This document shows, in pieces, positions 6,396 through 14,152 of a stretch of 14,152 bases of DNA; the first letter of the stretch is position 1, and every line of letters begins with the position of its first letter. The position numbers were made by a program, and so were the translations under genes. Origin of the DNA: Terfezia claveryi (taxonomy: Eukaryota; Ascomycota; Pezizomycetes; Pezizales; Pezizaceae); contig WHUX01000676.1 of NCBI GenBank assembly GCA_015179025.1, positions 1 to 14,152 of the forward strand. Reading direction: 5' to 3'. The notes under the pieces are model-generated. The model was not told the origin of the DNA and did no database searches. It was given only the letters and a program-made list of their open reading frames with translations.

Positions 6396-7903
6396 CCACA
6401 TGTTTTAAAACCCTGGAATAATGAATCTACTGAACCCAAATATTTAGTCTGTGATGCTAGCGATGTAGGACTAGGATCTTGGATAGGTCAAGGACCGTTT
6501 ACGCACATCAGACCATCATGCTTCCACTCTAGAAAATTTAATCCAGCACAACTCAATTACCCTACCTTTCAAAAGGAATTATTAGCGATTATTGACTCAT
6601 TAAAATTTTTTGAAGCACAATTGAGAGGTCACAAGTTCACTATCCTTACCGACCACAAACTGTTAGTAACCTTCCATACTCAAACGCCTGCAACTCAAAA
6701 ATTGAGGCGATGGCAAGATTACTTAATGGAATTTGATACAGACATACAGCATACCGCAGGAAAGGAAAATTTGATAGCAGACACTCTATCAAGAAAGCAT
6801 AAATACTTGGACACTCCCACCATCGAGGACGATTATATTTCCAACAGCATCGATCCTCCTAACCATACCTACAACTGCAACATCTCTACCAACACTTTAA
6901 GAACTTTCCACTCACCAGAAACCCCTACTCAGAACAATATGGTTTCTCGTGGAGCTATCAATTTCAAGCATGTCGACTGCGACTTCAACAAATGTCGTGG
7001 AAGAGCCGAAGAACCTGGTCACCATATCTTCTGTCCATACTTCGAGGGCATCCAGGATGAAGAAAGTGAATATGACATGATGAAGGAAGAAGAGTCCTCA
7101 GATGACGAGACTCTATCTACTATACCAGAAGAAGTTTTCAGCGGGTATGATCGTGTACCCAATATAAACAAGAACAAACCCTTAACAGTTCTTGGACTAA
7201 GATATAGGCCTCCATCTTCTGAAAACGCACAACAAAATACCCTCGCTCCTGAAGAAGCGAAAGAAATTGCTATCGACCTGGCTCATAGCAATTGGCAACA
7301 ACACAAAAGGATGCACTGGTCCTTTTGCCGCGATTTTTACTATCCAGTTCATGGCAGCTCCCACGCCATGAACAACCGCATGTTCACCGTCGAAATATGT
7401 GCAATCTGCAACCACCACGGACATGGCAGTTTGAACTGTGACCTGACAGCCTCAGTTCTTAAGAAGGAGAAGGAATTCCTTACGACTCATATTGCGCATA
7501 TCCTAGCCGCAAATGAGCCTCAAAAGGAACTAGCACCAGTACAACAAACGCCAGCTTATCCACCTCCACCAGCTCTTAGCCGTGAAGAAGCTATCCAGGA
7601 AATCGGAGAATGGGCAAAAAGATGGATTGCCAACAAGCCGACACAACCCACTCTCCAACCCAGCATTCAGTTCAGTAACCCTACCGAACAGATGACCCAC
7701 CGACAAATGGAACAGAAGATCATGGATACTCCTGTTGCTCCACAACAACCATGGAATGCACCTCAACAACCAGCTGCAACTGCTAGCAGCAGTAACGCAA
7801 TTCCAATCAACACTACCGCCATCACCACTCATTCTAAAAAGCGAGTAGCCATTGACGAAGATCTACCCTCTTTCATTCAAGAACCAAGACCTCTAGACAG
7901 CGT
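6396..7903 (+). pseudogene. Family B RNase H plus long Cys/His-rich spacer
   Basis: The frame is open from the solo LTR to 8042, but homology leaves it near 7903. RNase H occupies about 6440-6820 with all four acidic positions: LVCDASD, QKELLAI, LTDHKLL and LIADTLSRK. After it come about 360 codons not expected in Gypsy pol. They include a C-x4-C-x8-HH-x2-C cluster (6978-7034), an acidic EEESSDDE stretch, a second His/Cys-rich area ending in a perfect CCHC knuckle CAICNHHGHGSLNC (7398-7439), and a Gln/Pro/Thr-rich low-complexity tail. I do not recognise the domain. It may be a gag-like or nucleic-acid-binding insertion. RNase H is certain; the spacer function is unknown. Confidence 0.85.
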
Positions 7904-9097
7904 TGTGATTTCTGTAAGTTCTCAGGACATAATGCTTCTACATGCAAGGAGAAGAAACCCACCATCAATGACTTCAACACAAGGATCGAACCGACCCTCA
8001 ACAAGCTCATTGAAGAGAAACACATCAGCGATGGATGGGTAGATGACAAGGACTACTTCATTACACACTGGCTTGACCAAGGAACAGGTATGAAAGCCGT
8101 ATATCAATCATGCATGAGAGTATGTCCTATCTGGAAGAACTATTATGATACCTTTGTGAATCGCAAGGATCATAGAAGAAAAGATGGATTTTTGTATGTC
8201 AAGAACCGACAAGGACAATGGAGACTAGTCTTGCCCTCTACCTTTAACATCGAAGGTAAGAACTATCTCGAATTAGTTATTAAAGATGCACATGAAGCAA
8301 CCACTCATGGTGGCATTGAAAAAACGATGAAATATCTTACTGACCGATATGATTGCCAGTCCTTTGCAGAACCAACTAAGGACTATATCAGAAGTTGTGA
8401 TACTTGTCAATGGACAAAGTATTCCAACAAGGCGCCACTTGGACTCGTAACCCCATTACATGTACCAAGCAGGCCATGGACTGACATATCGATGGATTTT
8501 CTTAAAGTAGCACCTGTGTTTACTAAGTGTTCAATTTTGTACCCGAATATTCCTGTTGAAGAAGATCATGTAGTTTGTATTTCACGACTTTGGACGATTG
8601 TTGATAGACAATCAGGATTCAAGTTTCTTATTCCTGTCTCAGATAATTTCACAGCAGAACAATGTACTGCTACCTTTGATACTCATGTAGTCCCAACTAT
8701 GGCATACCCTTTCTGTATTGTTTTTGACAGCGACACTCTTTTTATGTCAACGCACTTTCAAGATTGGGCTAGGAATAAAGGAATCAAGTTGGAACCGTCC
8801 ACCGCATATCATCCACGTGCAGACGGACAATCGGAAATTGTGAACAAAGAAATTCTACAAGTAGCAAGAGCCTGTAAAATCGAAGGATTTGATTGGCTAC
8901 AGAAACTACTAGAGATACAGTTGAAACTCAACTCTAGGTATAATGCCGCTAGACAGAATAGTCCCTTTTCCATACTATTTGGATTTAATGCACATCTTGT
9001 CGTATCGATACTTCCATACCCCATTAATGCATATGTACCAGCAAACAAATGTCATGAGGTAACGTCTAAAAACCTATATGACGCCAAGAAGACTTAA
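7856..9097 (+). pseudogene. Family B second zinc knuckle and integrase core
   Basis: This frame is -1 relative to the preceding one; the shift lies between 7856 (after a TGA in this frame) and 7903. It opens with a second perfect knuckle, CDFCKFSGHNASTC (7904-7945). Integrase follows: HHCC finger (DAHEATTHGG ... SCDTC, about 8289-8408), first Asp in ISMDFL, second in VFDSDTLF, Glu in DGQSEIVN, with exactly 35 residues between the last two. The core has extra residues between the first Asp and TIVDRQSG. The domain appears catalytically complete. An in-frame TAA at 9095-9097 ends it early; the frame continues beyond. An ATG at 8090 is internal to homologous sequence and is not a real start. Confidence 0.88.
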
Positions 9098-9775
9098 GCA
9101 TCTCAAGCGAACAAACGACTACCCAATACAGCCAAATTTTCAGTTGGACAACAAGTTATGCTTTCCTCAGAAAACATCAACCTATCGAACATCTCACCCA
9201 AACTCAAACCAAAATGGCTAGGCCCATTTCCCATTATTTCTAGTAATCGGAAACGCAATAACTATAGCCTAGACCTATCCAGTCAACCTGACCTCCACCT
9301 CATATATAATACCTTTCATATTAGCAAACTCAAACCATACTACAAAAACGATCCTACCCAGTTCCCTCACAGACAATCTCAGGAACCAGGACCAATTCAA
9401 GAAGATCGTTATGAAGTTGAAAAGGTATTAGAATTCAGAACAGCTCCTCGAACTGGAGAAAGACAATATAAGGTCAGATGGCTAGGATATACTCCTAAAT
9501 ATGATTCTTGGGTAAACGCCAAGGATATCACTACCAAAATTCTTCAAGACTTCTGGATGACCGGAAGCATGGAAGATATATTAAAGAGACATCGAAGGAC
9601 TAAAGGAAAACAAGGACCACGAACCAGAGATGAGACCCGAGCTCTCATCCAACAAGAACGAGATAGAATCATGAGTCCAGGAAACACTAAGGATATTCAT
9701 GTTAATGCTAATGTATTAACAATGCATCAAATCTTAGGACGTATGGAAACCAATATGGTAGAGCGAAAGAAGTAA
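9098..9775 (+). pseudogene. Family B integrase C-terminus with GPF module and chromodomain
   Basis: Same frame as the integrase core after the TAA. It begins with a basic linker and the KWLGPFPI module (GPY/F type). A chromodomain follows at about 9410-9556: YEVEKVLEFR, RQYKVRWLGYTPKYDSW, then a short helix ending in DFW. In chromoviruses this domain directs integration to marked chromatin, often H3K9-methylated; the aromatic residues Tyr, Trp-Gly-Tyr and Tyr-Asp-Ser-Trp are consistent with a histone-tail-binding fold. A basic tail of about 70 residues ends at TAA 9773-9775, 28 bp before the 3' LTR. Confidence 0.92.
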
Positions 9776-9793
9776 GGATAGGAAATCCTTCTA

Positions 9794-9803
9794 TGTGGGG
9801 AAG
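9794..9803 (+). promoter_or_regulatory. Polypurine tract of family B
   Basis: The purine run GTGGGGAAG ends immediately before the TG of the 3' LTR at 9804, the expected site for plus-strand DNA priming. This adjacency shows that the LTR at 9804 is the true 3' LTR of the plus-strand element. Confidence 0.8.
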
Positions 9804-10015
9804 TGTAATGGAGAACGTTATCTCATTGCTTATATAATTGATTATATACTTTTGTATTTCCTATATTACTACTATGTTATGTAACTAAGCCTCTCGGTTA
9901 AAGGACTAGCCTTCTACCACCTCCTATTGCTTTATAAGCGTCCATAGTACGCGGAATCTGCCATGGGAAGTTCCATGGCACTTGCCATATGAAGACACCC
10001 TCATTATGGCTGCGT

Positions 10016-10097
10016 GACCTCTGTTTAAGGCGTGTGACACATTACTATAGCCACATGACCATCGTTTAAGGTGTGTGACTCATTACTATGGCCATAT
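10016..10097 (+). repeat. 41-bp tandem repeat in family B 3' LTR
   Basis: Two 41-bp units in U3 (10016-10056 and 10057-10097), the counterpart of the units in the solo LTR at 6097-6178. Confidence 0.8.
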
Positions 10098-10179
10098 GAC
10101 CCCTTTTGTACAGCGCACCACCTTCTGGTGTGCCACCCTTTATTGTATTTATTTCCTTAGTCATCAGATCTCAGAGGAG

Positions 10180-10187
10180 TATAAATA
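10180..10187 (+). promoter_or_regulatory. LTR TATA box (family B)
   Basis: TATAAATA, conserved in the solo LTR in reverse. A start 25-40 nt downstream would place the RNA 5' end at or just after the GGATTCC/GGAATCC hairpin. Confidence 0.65.
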
Positions 10188-10482
10188 GGCCGCTGGATTC
10201 CCTCTGGAATCCACAGAAAGACAAGAAGCAACCAAGCAAGCCTTCAGAGCAAGCAAGCCTATATTCCGATCAGATTAAGATCATATAGCTTAGATAGCAC
10301 AAATCATATAAGATAGATTACACCAGTTAATTACTGTTCCCTTCGGGAACGTCCCACATAGTAATCTCCCTACCCTTCTGAGGTCTTACCTCAGCAGAAC
10401 CGAAATACACAAACATCCGTGCCTACAGATATAGATTGTATAAACGGTACCGAATGAATACTGTCTAGTACCATTCATTACA

Positions 10483-11187
10483 GAACCCCAGGAATACCTG
10501 GACGTCCTTGAGCTTGGCAAGGGTTTTCCAATCCTGGATTGTCGTGACTTCAGCAGGGTCTATCCTAATACCTTCTGTAGTTATGATCAAGCCCAGGTAC
10601 TTCACCTCTTGGACATGGAATTCATATTTTTCGGGCTTAAGGTATAGCCCAGCCTGCTCTAACTTCTCCAACACCTGCCTGACATGGACCTTGTGTTCTG
10701 TCAGGGAATCTGAGTATATGAGGATGTCGTCCAGATAAGCTATGCAAAACACATCCAAGAAGTCCCATAGGGTGTCATTAATGAAGTGCTGGAAAGAGGC
10801 CGGGGCATTGGTTAATCCGAAAGGCATAACATTGTACTCGAAATGCCCATACCTGGTCCGAAAAGCTGTCTTCCACTCTTCACCTTCCGCAATCCATACC
10901 AGGTTATAGGCCCCTCTCAGATCCAGTTTGGTAAACCATTTTGCCTTGGATAGCCTTACCAGGGTCTCCTGAATCAGAGGCAAGGGGTACCTATTCTTCA
11001 CCATTATTTCATTTAGGCCACGATAGTCCACACACAACCGAAGGGATCTATCCGATTTCTTGATGAATAGTATGGGTGTATCAGCTGGGGAGGAGCTATG
11101 ACGAATAAAGCTCTTGTTGAGGTTTTCTTCCAAGTACTTCTTCAAGGCTTCCAGTTCTGCTCGAGACATTCCATACAATGGTCCATA
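10483..11187 (-). pseudogene. Family A copy 2 reverse transcriptase (truncated)
   Basis: RT palm with [33 protein letters not shown] and YLGLIIT, about 88% identical by eye to copy 1. It lies in a frame reached only through a one-base deletion beside a C7 tract (near 11187). Several differences from copy 1 are Arg-to-Trp or other C-to-T or G-to-A changes, as in VWIAEG and LWDF. The reading frame runs into the family B LTR after FLGF and stops within it (10465). Confidence 0.92.
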
Positions 11188-12111
11188 GGGGGGGTTTTGC
11201 CTTCCAGCAAGGGGATGGTGTGGTCATATGGCTGGTGGGGAGCAAGCTTTTCCGCGGCTTTCTCAGAGAATAGGTCTATGAACTCGTGGTATTCGTCCGG
11301 AACCAGGGATTTCCATTCTCTCCTGGATCGCAGCTTGTTGATTTCCAGGTTGACTTCGTAGATTGACAGGGTATGGGCCTTCAGTTTGTGCCTTTTAGTA
11401 AGGTGAACAAAGGCCCCAGCTTCGATGAAGCTGACATTCAGGGGTTTTGGGGGTGCGATGGAGGCATAGGGAGCAGGGGAAACAGGGGAAACAGGGGGAT
11501 TGGTGGCATTAATGTGTGCGGGCTGGTATACCACCTGAGTTGGGTAGATTACGGGGGCGGTAATGCACACAGACCAGTAACGGTGGCCTTCGGGTGTCCG
11601 CAGTATCTTCTACAGTAAGGGCTATTAAAATGCAGGGTATAGGAGCCAAAGCTGACCAATACATCATGTATCCTGAGCCAGGGGATTCTGAGGACGATTG
11701 GATACTTGAGCTTGGTAACAAACATAGGGAGGTTTTTGGAGTGGTCCCCAATCTGGGCAGGTGTACAGGCAATGTCGGTGATGGCTCCAGAGGAGATAGG
11801 TCGGCCATCAATAACATCGAGGAGGCGGAGAGTCTTAAGCTTAGAGGTGGGTATGGCATGCTTACTGACAAAGGTTTGGTCGATAAAGGCAATTCCTGAT
11901 GCTCAACAGTCTACGAGGGCTGTTGTGACGAGTGTTTTACTAGTACCATTAAAAGATATTGTAGTAGGTACAACAAGGTGTTCACCGAATAGGTGAGACT
12001 CGTCAACAGACATAGACGGAGGAGAGAGTGAAGAGACAGAAAATGCAGATAACGACAAATGACTTGAGGCAGGTCCCTTGCTGGTGTCAGTAACTAGACA
12101 AGGGACAGGGC
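11188..12111 (-). pseudogene. Family A copy 2 protease and pre-RT linker
   Basis: Begins in the -1 frame after the heptamer at 12112-12118. The protease active site reads LVDC-stop-ASG: the Gly codon of copy 1 is TGA here (11903-11905). It then has IDGRPISSGAITD and YPIVLRIPWL. A one-base deletion near 11553 moves the frame; the following linker is Pro/Ala-rich and longer than in copy 1, leading to KRHKLKAHTLSIYEVNLEINKLRS before RT. A second deletion near 11187 ends this segment. Inactive, but clearly homologous. Confidence 0.85.
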
Positions 12112-12118
12112 TTTTCCC
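12073..12118 (-). promoter_or_regulatory. -1 ribosomal frameshift signal, gag/pol junction (copy 2)
   Basis: Heptamer G GGA AAA at 12118-12112 in the gag frame, the same 5-nt spacer as copy 1, then an 8-bp stem (12106-12099 with 12080-12073). The gag TAG (12094-12096) is again inside the loop. The pol frame downstream is the -1 frame. Confidence 0.88.
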
Positions 12119-13271
12119 GACTCGTCAAGCTCCTCAATCCTGGGCACTAGGGTATCAGAGATAGCATCGATAGTGAGGGAGCGATTCTTTCGAAGGGGGC
12201 AAGCCGCAATAAAGTGGTTGGCCTTCCCACAGGCTATGCATAGCCCATTATTCCGGTGGCGTTCCCTCTCTTCTTGAGTCAGGCGGGGTCTGCCTGATGA
12301 TAAATCCATGGGGGTGGGCCCTCCTGCCACCAACGATGGGTGTGCTGGTTAATTGGCGGGGGCAGGGGCCTGAGCTGCTTTGGTGGCATGGTGTTGCTGG
12401 AGTGGTGGGAGATGGGGTGCTGGCCTGAATGGGGGGCGGTTGCGGAGCCAGGACATCCGCTGTTCCACCCGGGAGGCCTGGTCGATCAACTCCTCGAGGG
12501 TATCAACCGTGGAAAGGGTAACCATGGCTTGTTGGAGCTCATCACTGAGCCTCTCCTAGAATTGCTCGAACTTTCCTAGTCATTCCACCTTACTTCTGCG
12601 GCCAGCCTCGAGAACTCTGCGACGTAAGTAGACAGTTCTGAGTTACGCTGTCTCAGTGCTCGGAGCGCTCGACTGGCCGTCCCCACTGCATTAGGATCTC
12701 CGAACGCCCGATCTAAGATAACAAACAAGGCTGAGACGTTGTCGAGCTTGATTCCTGTCTCGCGCACATACGACTGGATTTGATCTGTGACCTTGCCCTC
12801 CAGCAGGGCAAACACATAGGCCAGGCGGTGTTGTTCTGACGGAAACCTAGCCGAATCCCCACTTAACTTCAAGTTTACCACATTTTTCCAGGCTCGTAGA
12901 TGAGCCCTATCCCCATTGAACTTAGAGGGGTTTGGGATACTTGACGTTTTGGTAGTGGTGGTTGGCGTAGGGATAGCCAGATTCGCCAGGGTATAGCCGA
13001 GGTTTTGTACCATGGTCCGTTCGGTGGCTAGGACGAGGTTTATATGGTCGAGATCCATCTGGAGGACCATAATCTCTTCGTCGGTGGATCTTAGCTTTCG
13101 TTCGGCCACGGCCAGGCTGTTGTTGAGTTCGGCCCCGATGGCATCCATGGCCTCGAAGATGTCGATGATTTCTCGATGATAGGCATTCAATTCGTTTGGG
13201 CCTGAGGGTAGAGGGGAGCTTCTCCAGGTCTGGAACCTGACGGTGGGTGGTGAGAGAGCTGCTCCTAACAT
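12094..13271 (-). pseudogene. Family A copy 2 gag (frameshifted)
   Basis: Starts at ATG 13271-13269, 36 nt inside the inferred LTR end. Motifs match copy 1: ELNAYHREIIDIF, LRAWKN, KLSGDSARFPSEQHRLAYVFALLEGK, SRALRALRQRNSELSTYVAEFSRLAAE. A one-base deletion after EVRWND (near 12578) moves the frame. The remainder, with an internal TAG (12556-12558) and TAA (12349-12351), reaches MDLSSGRPRLTQEERERHR and the CCHC knuckle CIACGKANHFIAAC, then ends at TAG 12094-12096. An open frame also extends upstream of this ATG through the LTR, but there it is without homology. Confidence 0.9.
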
Positions 13272-13307
13272 GACTACGTACCAGTTGGTCCAAAGGATCC
13301 AACGTAG
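13272..13307 (-). promoter_or_regulatory. Leader with putative primer-binding site (copy 2)
   Basis: Contains ACGTTGGAT (13305-13297), a perfect 9-nt complement of ATCCAACGT (13582-13574) in the LTR near the predicted RNA start. CTACG at its start and CGTAG near the ATG can pair as well, so the leader may fold. Confidence 0.5.
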
Positions 13308-13374
13308 TGTAACATGGGCTCTGGGGACAAGGCGACCAAGGGGTATGCTGGGGCTAGGGCAAGGCTTAGGGTAA

Positions 13375-13401
13375 CACATACGTAGGAACGCTACGTATGT
13401 G
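13375..13401 (-). promoter_or_regulatory. U5 hairpin with paired changes (copy 2)
   Basis: An 11-bp perfect stem (13375-13385 with 13391-13401) and a 5-nt loop. One T-A pair replaces a C-G pair of copy 1 (4265-4289). Confidence 0.75.
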
Positions 13402-13513
13402 ACTAGGGGAAAAGGCTTAGAACGGGGGCAAGAGCGAGGGCGAGAGAGGTACATGGGAGTAGTAGGAGACAGCAGGGCTGCAGAGCTGTTTGATGGATCA
13501 TGGCAGGACGAGG

Positions 13514-13534
13514 GGTGTACAAGGGAGGTACACC
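13514..13534 (-). promoter_or_regulatory. R/U5 hairpin with paired changes (copy 2)
   Basis: GGTGTA and TACACC around a 9-nt loop, the counterpart of 4427-4447 with one pair changed on both sides. Confidence 0.6.
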
Positions 13535-13614
13535 TTCGCAGAGAGAAGCAAGGTCCTGTATTAGGTATACAAGACGTTGGATGGGGATCCAACGACAGTA
13601 CGAGGAACAGGGGC

Positions 13615-13622
13615 TATATATA
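13615..13622 (-). promoter_or_regulatory. LTR TATA box (copy 2)
   Basis: TATATATA at the place equivalent to 4528-4535. The start-site hairpin begins 29 nt downstream of the first T on the coding strand. Confidence 0.65.
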
Positions 13623-13704
13623 CATAATTCCAGGCCAGGGCAATGGAAGGAATAAGCTTCCCAAGATCCCCTATCTCGGAAGCCAAGCAAGGTAACGATA
13701 ACCT

Positions 13705-13870
13705 ATCACCTGCAATCGCAAGTGATGACAAAGGCAACAATGTGAATAACCAATCACCTGCGTCGCAGGTGATGCCAAGGCAGCAATAACAATAACTCAT
13801 CAACGACACTCGAACAAGCCTATTCGAGTGTCAAAACAGCACGACACCCGAACAAGCCTGTTCGAGTGTC
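13705..13870. repeat. Array of four palindromic hairpins in U3 (copy 2)
   Basis: Hairpins at 13705-13726 (9-bp arms, one imperfect pair, 4-nt loop), 13753-13773 (9-bp perfect, 3-nt loop), 13805-13832 (10-bp perfect, 8-nt loop) and 13843-13870 (11-bp arms, one mismatch). The first two share one sequence (ATCACCTGC) and the last two another (GACACTCGAA), so each type is duplicated, with periods of 48 and 38 bp. Copy 1 has one hairpin of a third sequence here. Confidence 0.85.
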
Positions 13871-13899
13871 AAATCAAGACTAAGAACATGGTTGTGACA

Positions 13900-14152
13900 A
13901 TGTTGATAACCTCCTTGGGATTGCCCCTACCGAAAAAGATCTCGATAAAATAGAGGAAGGCATTGAAGGAATAGTCGAGCTGGACAAGTGAGGAAGACCT
14001 TCAAATATGCTTGAGATAGAATTACATTAGTCAAAAGAGCAAGTTGTACTAACACAAACTCACCTTATAGAATTAATGATGAAAAGCTTCCTGCCTCAAG
14101 TAATTTTACATGGTATTCCTGAAGGAAAGCGATCTCTGCCACTCAATGTATA
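13900..14152 (+). other. Unidentified coding-like remnant
   Basis: One plus-strand frame reads with a protein-like composition: DNLLGIAPTEKDLDKIEEG and, after a TGA (13989-13991) and a TAG (14028-14030), THLIELMMKSFLPQ and HGIPEGKRSLP up to the window edge. I recognise no family. It is the flank of the family A copy 2 insertion, so it could be a broken host gene or another element. Without the far side of the insertion I cannot tell. Confidence 0.3.

Larger units (their letters stand above)
5514..10482 (+). mobile_element. Chromodomain Ty3/Gypsy retrotransposon, family B (5'-truncated)
   Basis: Reading left to right: RT C-terminal part, nested solo LTR, RNase H, a long Cys/His-rich spacer, integrase, GPF module, chromodomain, polypurine tract and 3' LTR. 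The 5' LTR, gag, protease and most of RT are missing; similarity begins near 5514 at an FPTPT...GFLGIVNYL stretch, and the DNA to the left is unrelated. The element lies in family A copy 2, whose RT is cut at 10483. It is more AT-rich than family A. Decay is limited: one frame change (7856-7903), one in-frame TAA (9095-9097) and the LTR insertion. Confidence 0.92.
9804..10482 (+). repeat. 3' LTR of family B
   Basis: 679 bp, TGTAATGG...CATTACA. Conserved in both LTR copies: a TATA box (10180-10187 here), a 7-bp hairpin at 10195-10212 near the likely RNA start, a 6-bp hairpin with a 3-nt loop at 10336-10350, and a 7-bp hairpin with a 3-nt loop at 10378-10394. The right edge cuts the RT of family A copy 2, leaving GAACC (10483-10487) as the expected target duplication. 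Its partner would sit beside the missing 5' LTR. Confidence 0.93.
10483..13899 (-). mobile_element. Ty3/Gypsy retrotransposon, family A copy 2 (truncated, decayed)
   Basis: Minus strand: 5' LTR, leader, gag, protease and RT up to the FLGF motif, where the family B LTR interrupts it. RNase H, integrase and 3' LTR are not in the window. Unlike copy 1 it carries indels: three single-base deletions (near 12578, 11553 and 11187) and in-frame stops at 12556-12558, 12349-12351 and 11903-11905. Frame arithmetic through all three deletions is consistent. The -1 frameshift signal is preserved. Confidence 0.92.
13308..13899 (-). repeat. 5' LTR of family A copy 2
   Basis: About 592 bp, TGTCACAACC (13899) to TTACA (13308). 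Compared with the copy 1 LTR it is about 96 bp longer, mainly through an expanded hairpin region near its start (13705-13870). TATA, U5 hairpin and start-site hairpin (13576-13593, 7-bp stem, 4-nt loop) are in corresponding places. Confidence 0.8.

Noticed and set aside
7912..7950. Intron with the perfect donor GTAAGT at 7912-7917
   Set aside because: The GTAAGT lies inside a perfect CCHC knuckle whose frame continues into integrase, so these bases look coding; no need for splicing.
8090..8092. ATG at 8090 as an independent integrase gene start
   Set aside because: Upstream codons in the same frame encode a perfect zinc knuckle and continue without a stop from 7856, so the frame is part of pol.

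Overview
The window is a pile of Ty3/Gypsy-type LTR retrotransposons with almost no other coding content. I see no single-copy host gene, tRNA, rRNA or CRISPR. Gag-pol architecture, a chromodomain at the pol C-terminus, short TG...CA LTRs, microsatellites and stop codons explained by C-to-T change suggest a repeat-rich filamentous fungus. An ascomycete, possibly truffle-like, is my guess; this is inference and not firm.

Layout. Positions 1-4692 hold family A, copy 1 (minus strand): integrase cut by the window edge, RNase H, RT, protease, gag, a 31-nt leader and a 5' LTR (4197-4692). It carries five in-frame stops and no indel that I can find. Positions 4693-4777 are a 23-bp tandem repeat touching the LTR end. 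Positions 4778-5513 have no recognisable gene but contain a 30-bp-period minisatellite (5211-5389). Positions 5514-10482 hold family B (plus strand): the 3' part of a chromodomain Gypsy element, 5'-truncated within RT. A 679-bp solo LTR of the same family (5712-6390) sits inside it in reverse orientation with a 5-bp target duplication, and its own 3' LTR is 9804-10482. Positions 10483-13899 hold family A, copy 2 (minus strand), cut inside RT by the family B LTR and ending in a 5' LTR (13308-13899). Positions 13900-14152 are an unidentified coding-like remnant.

How the parts relate. Both family A copies keep the same gag/pol junction: an in-frame G GGA AAA heptamer, a 5-nt spacer and a hairpin overlapping the gag stop. 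This is a textbook -1 frameshift signal, and it explains how pol is made from the gag frame. The family A LTRs hold several hairpins whose arms changed together between copies, and a start-site hairpin whose second arm is complementary to the putative primer-binding site, suggesting self-priming.

The most unusual protein feature is in family B. About 480 codons lie between RNase H and the integrase HHCC finger. They contain two perfect CCHC zinc knuckles and a third Cys/His cluster, in a place where Gypsy elements normally have a short linker. Family A also has an odd insert at the same joint, a hexanucleotide repeat coding an acidic Ala-Glu/Ala-Asp tail. All copies look dead; family B is probably younger, because it interrupts family A.
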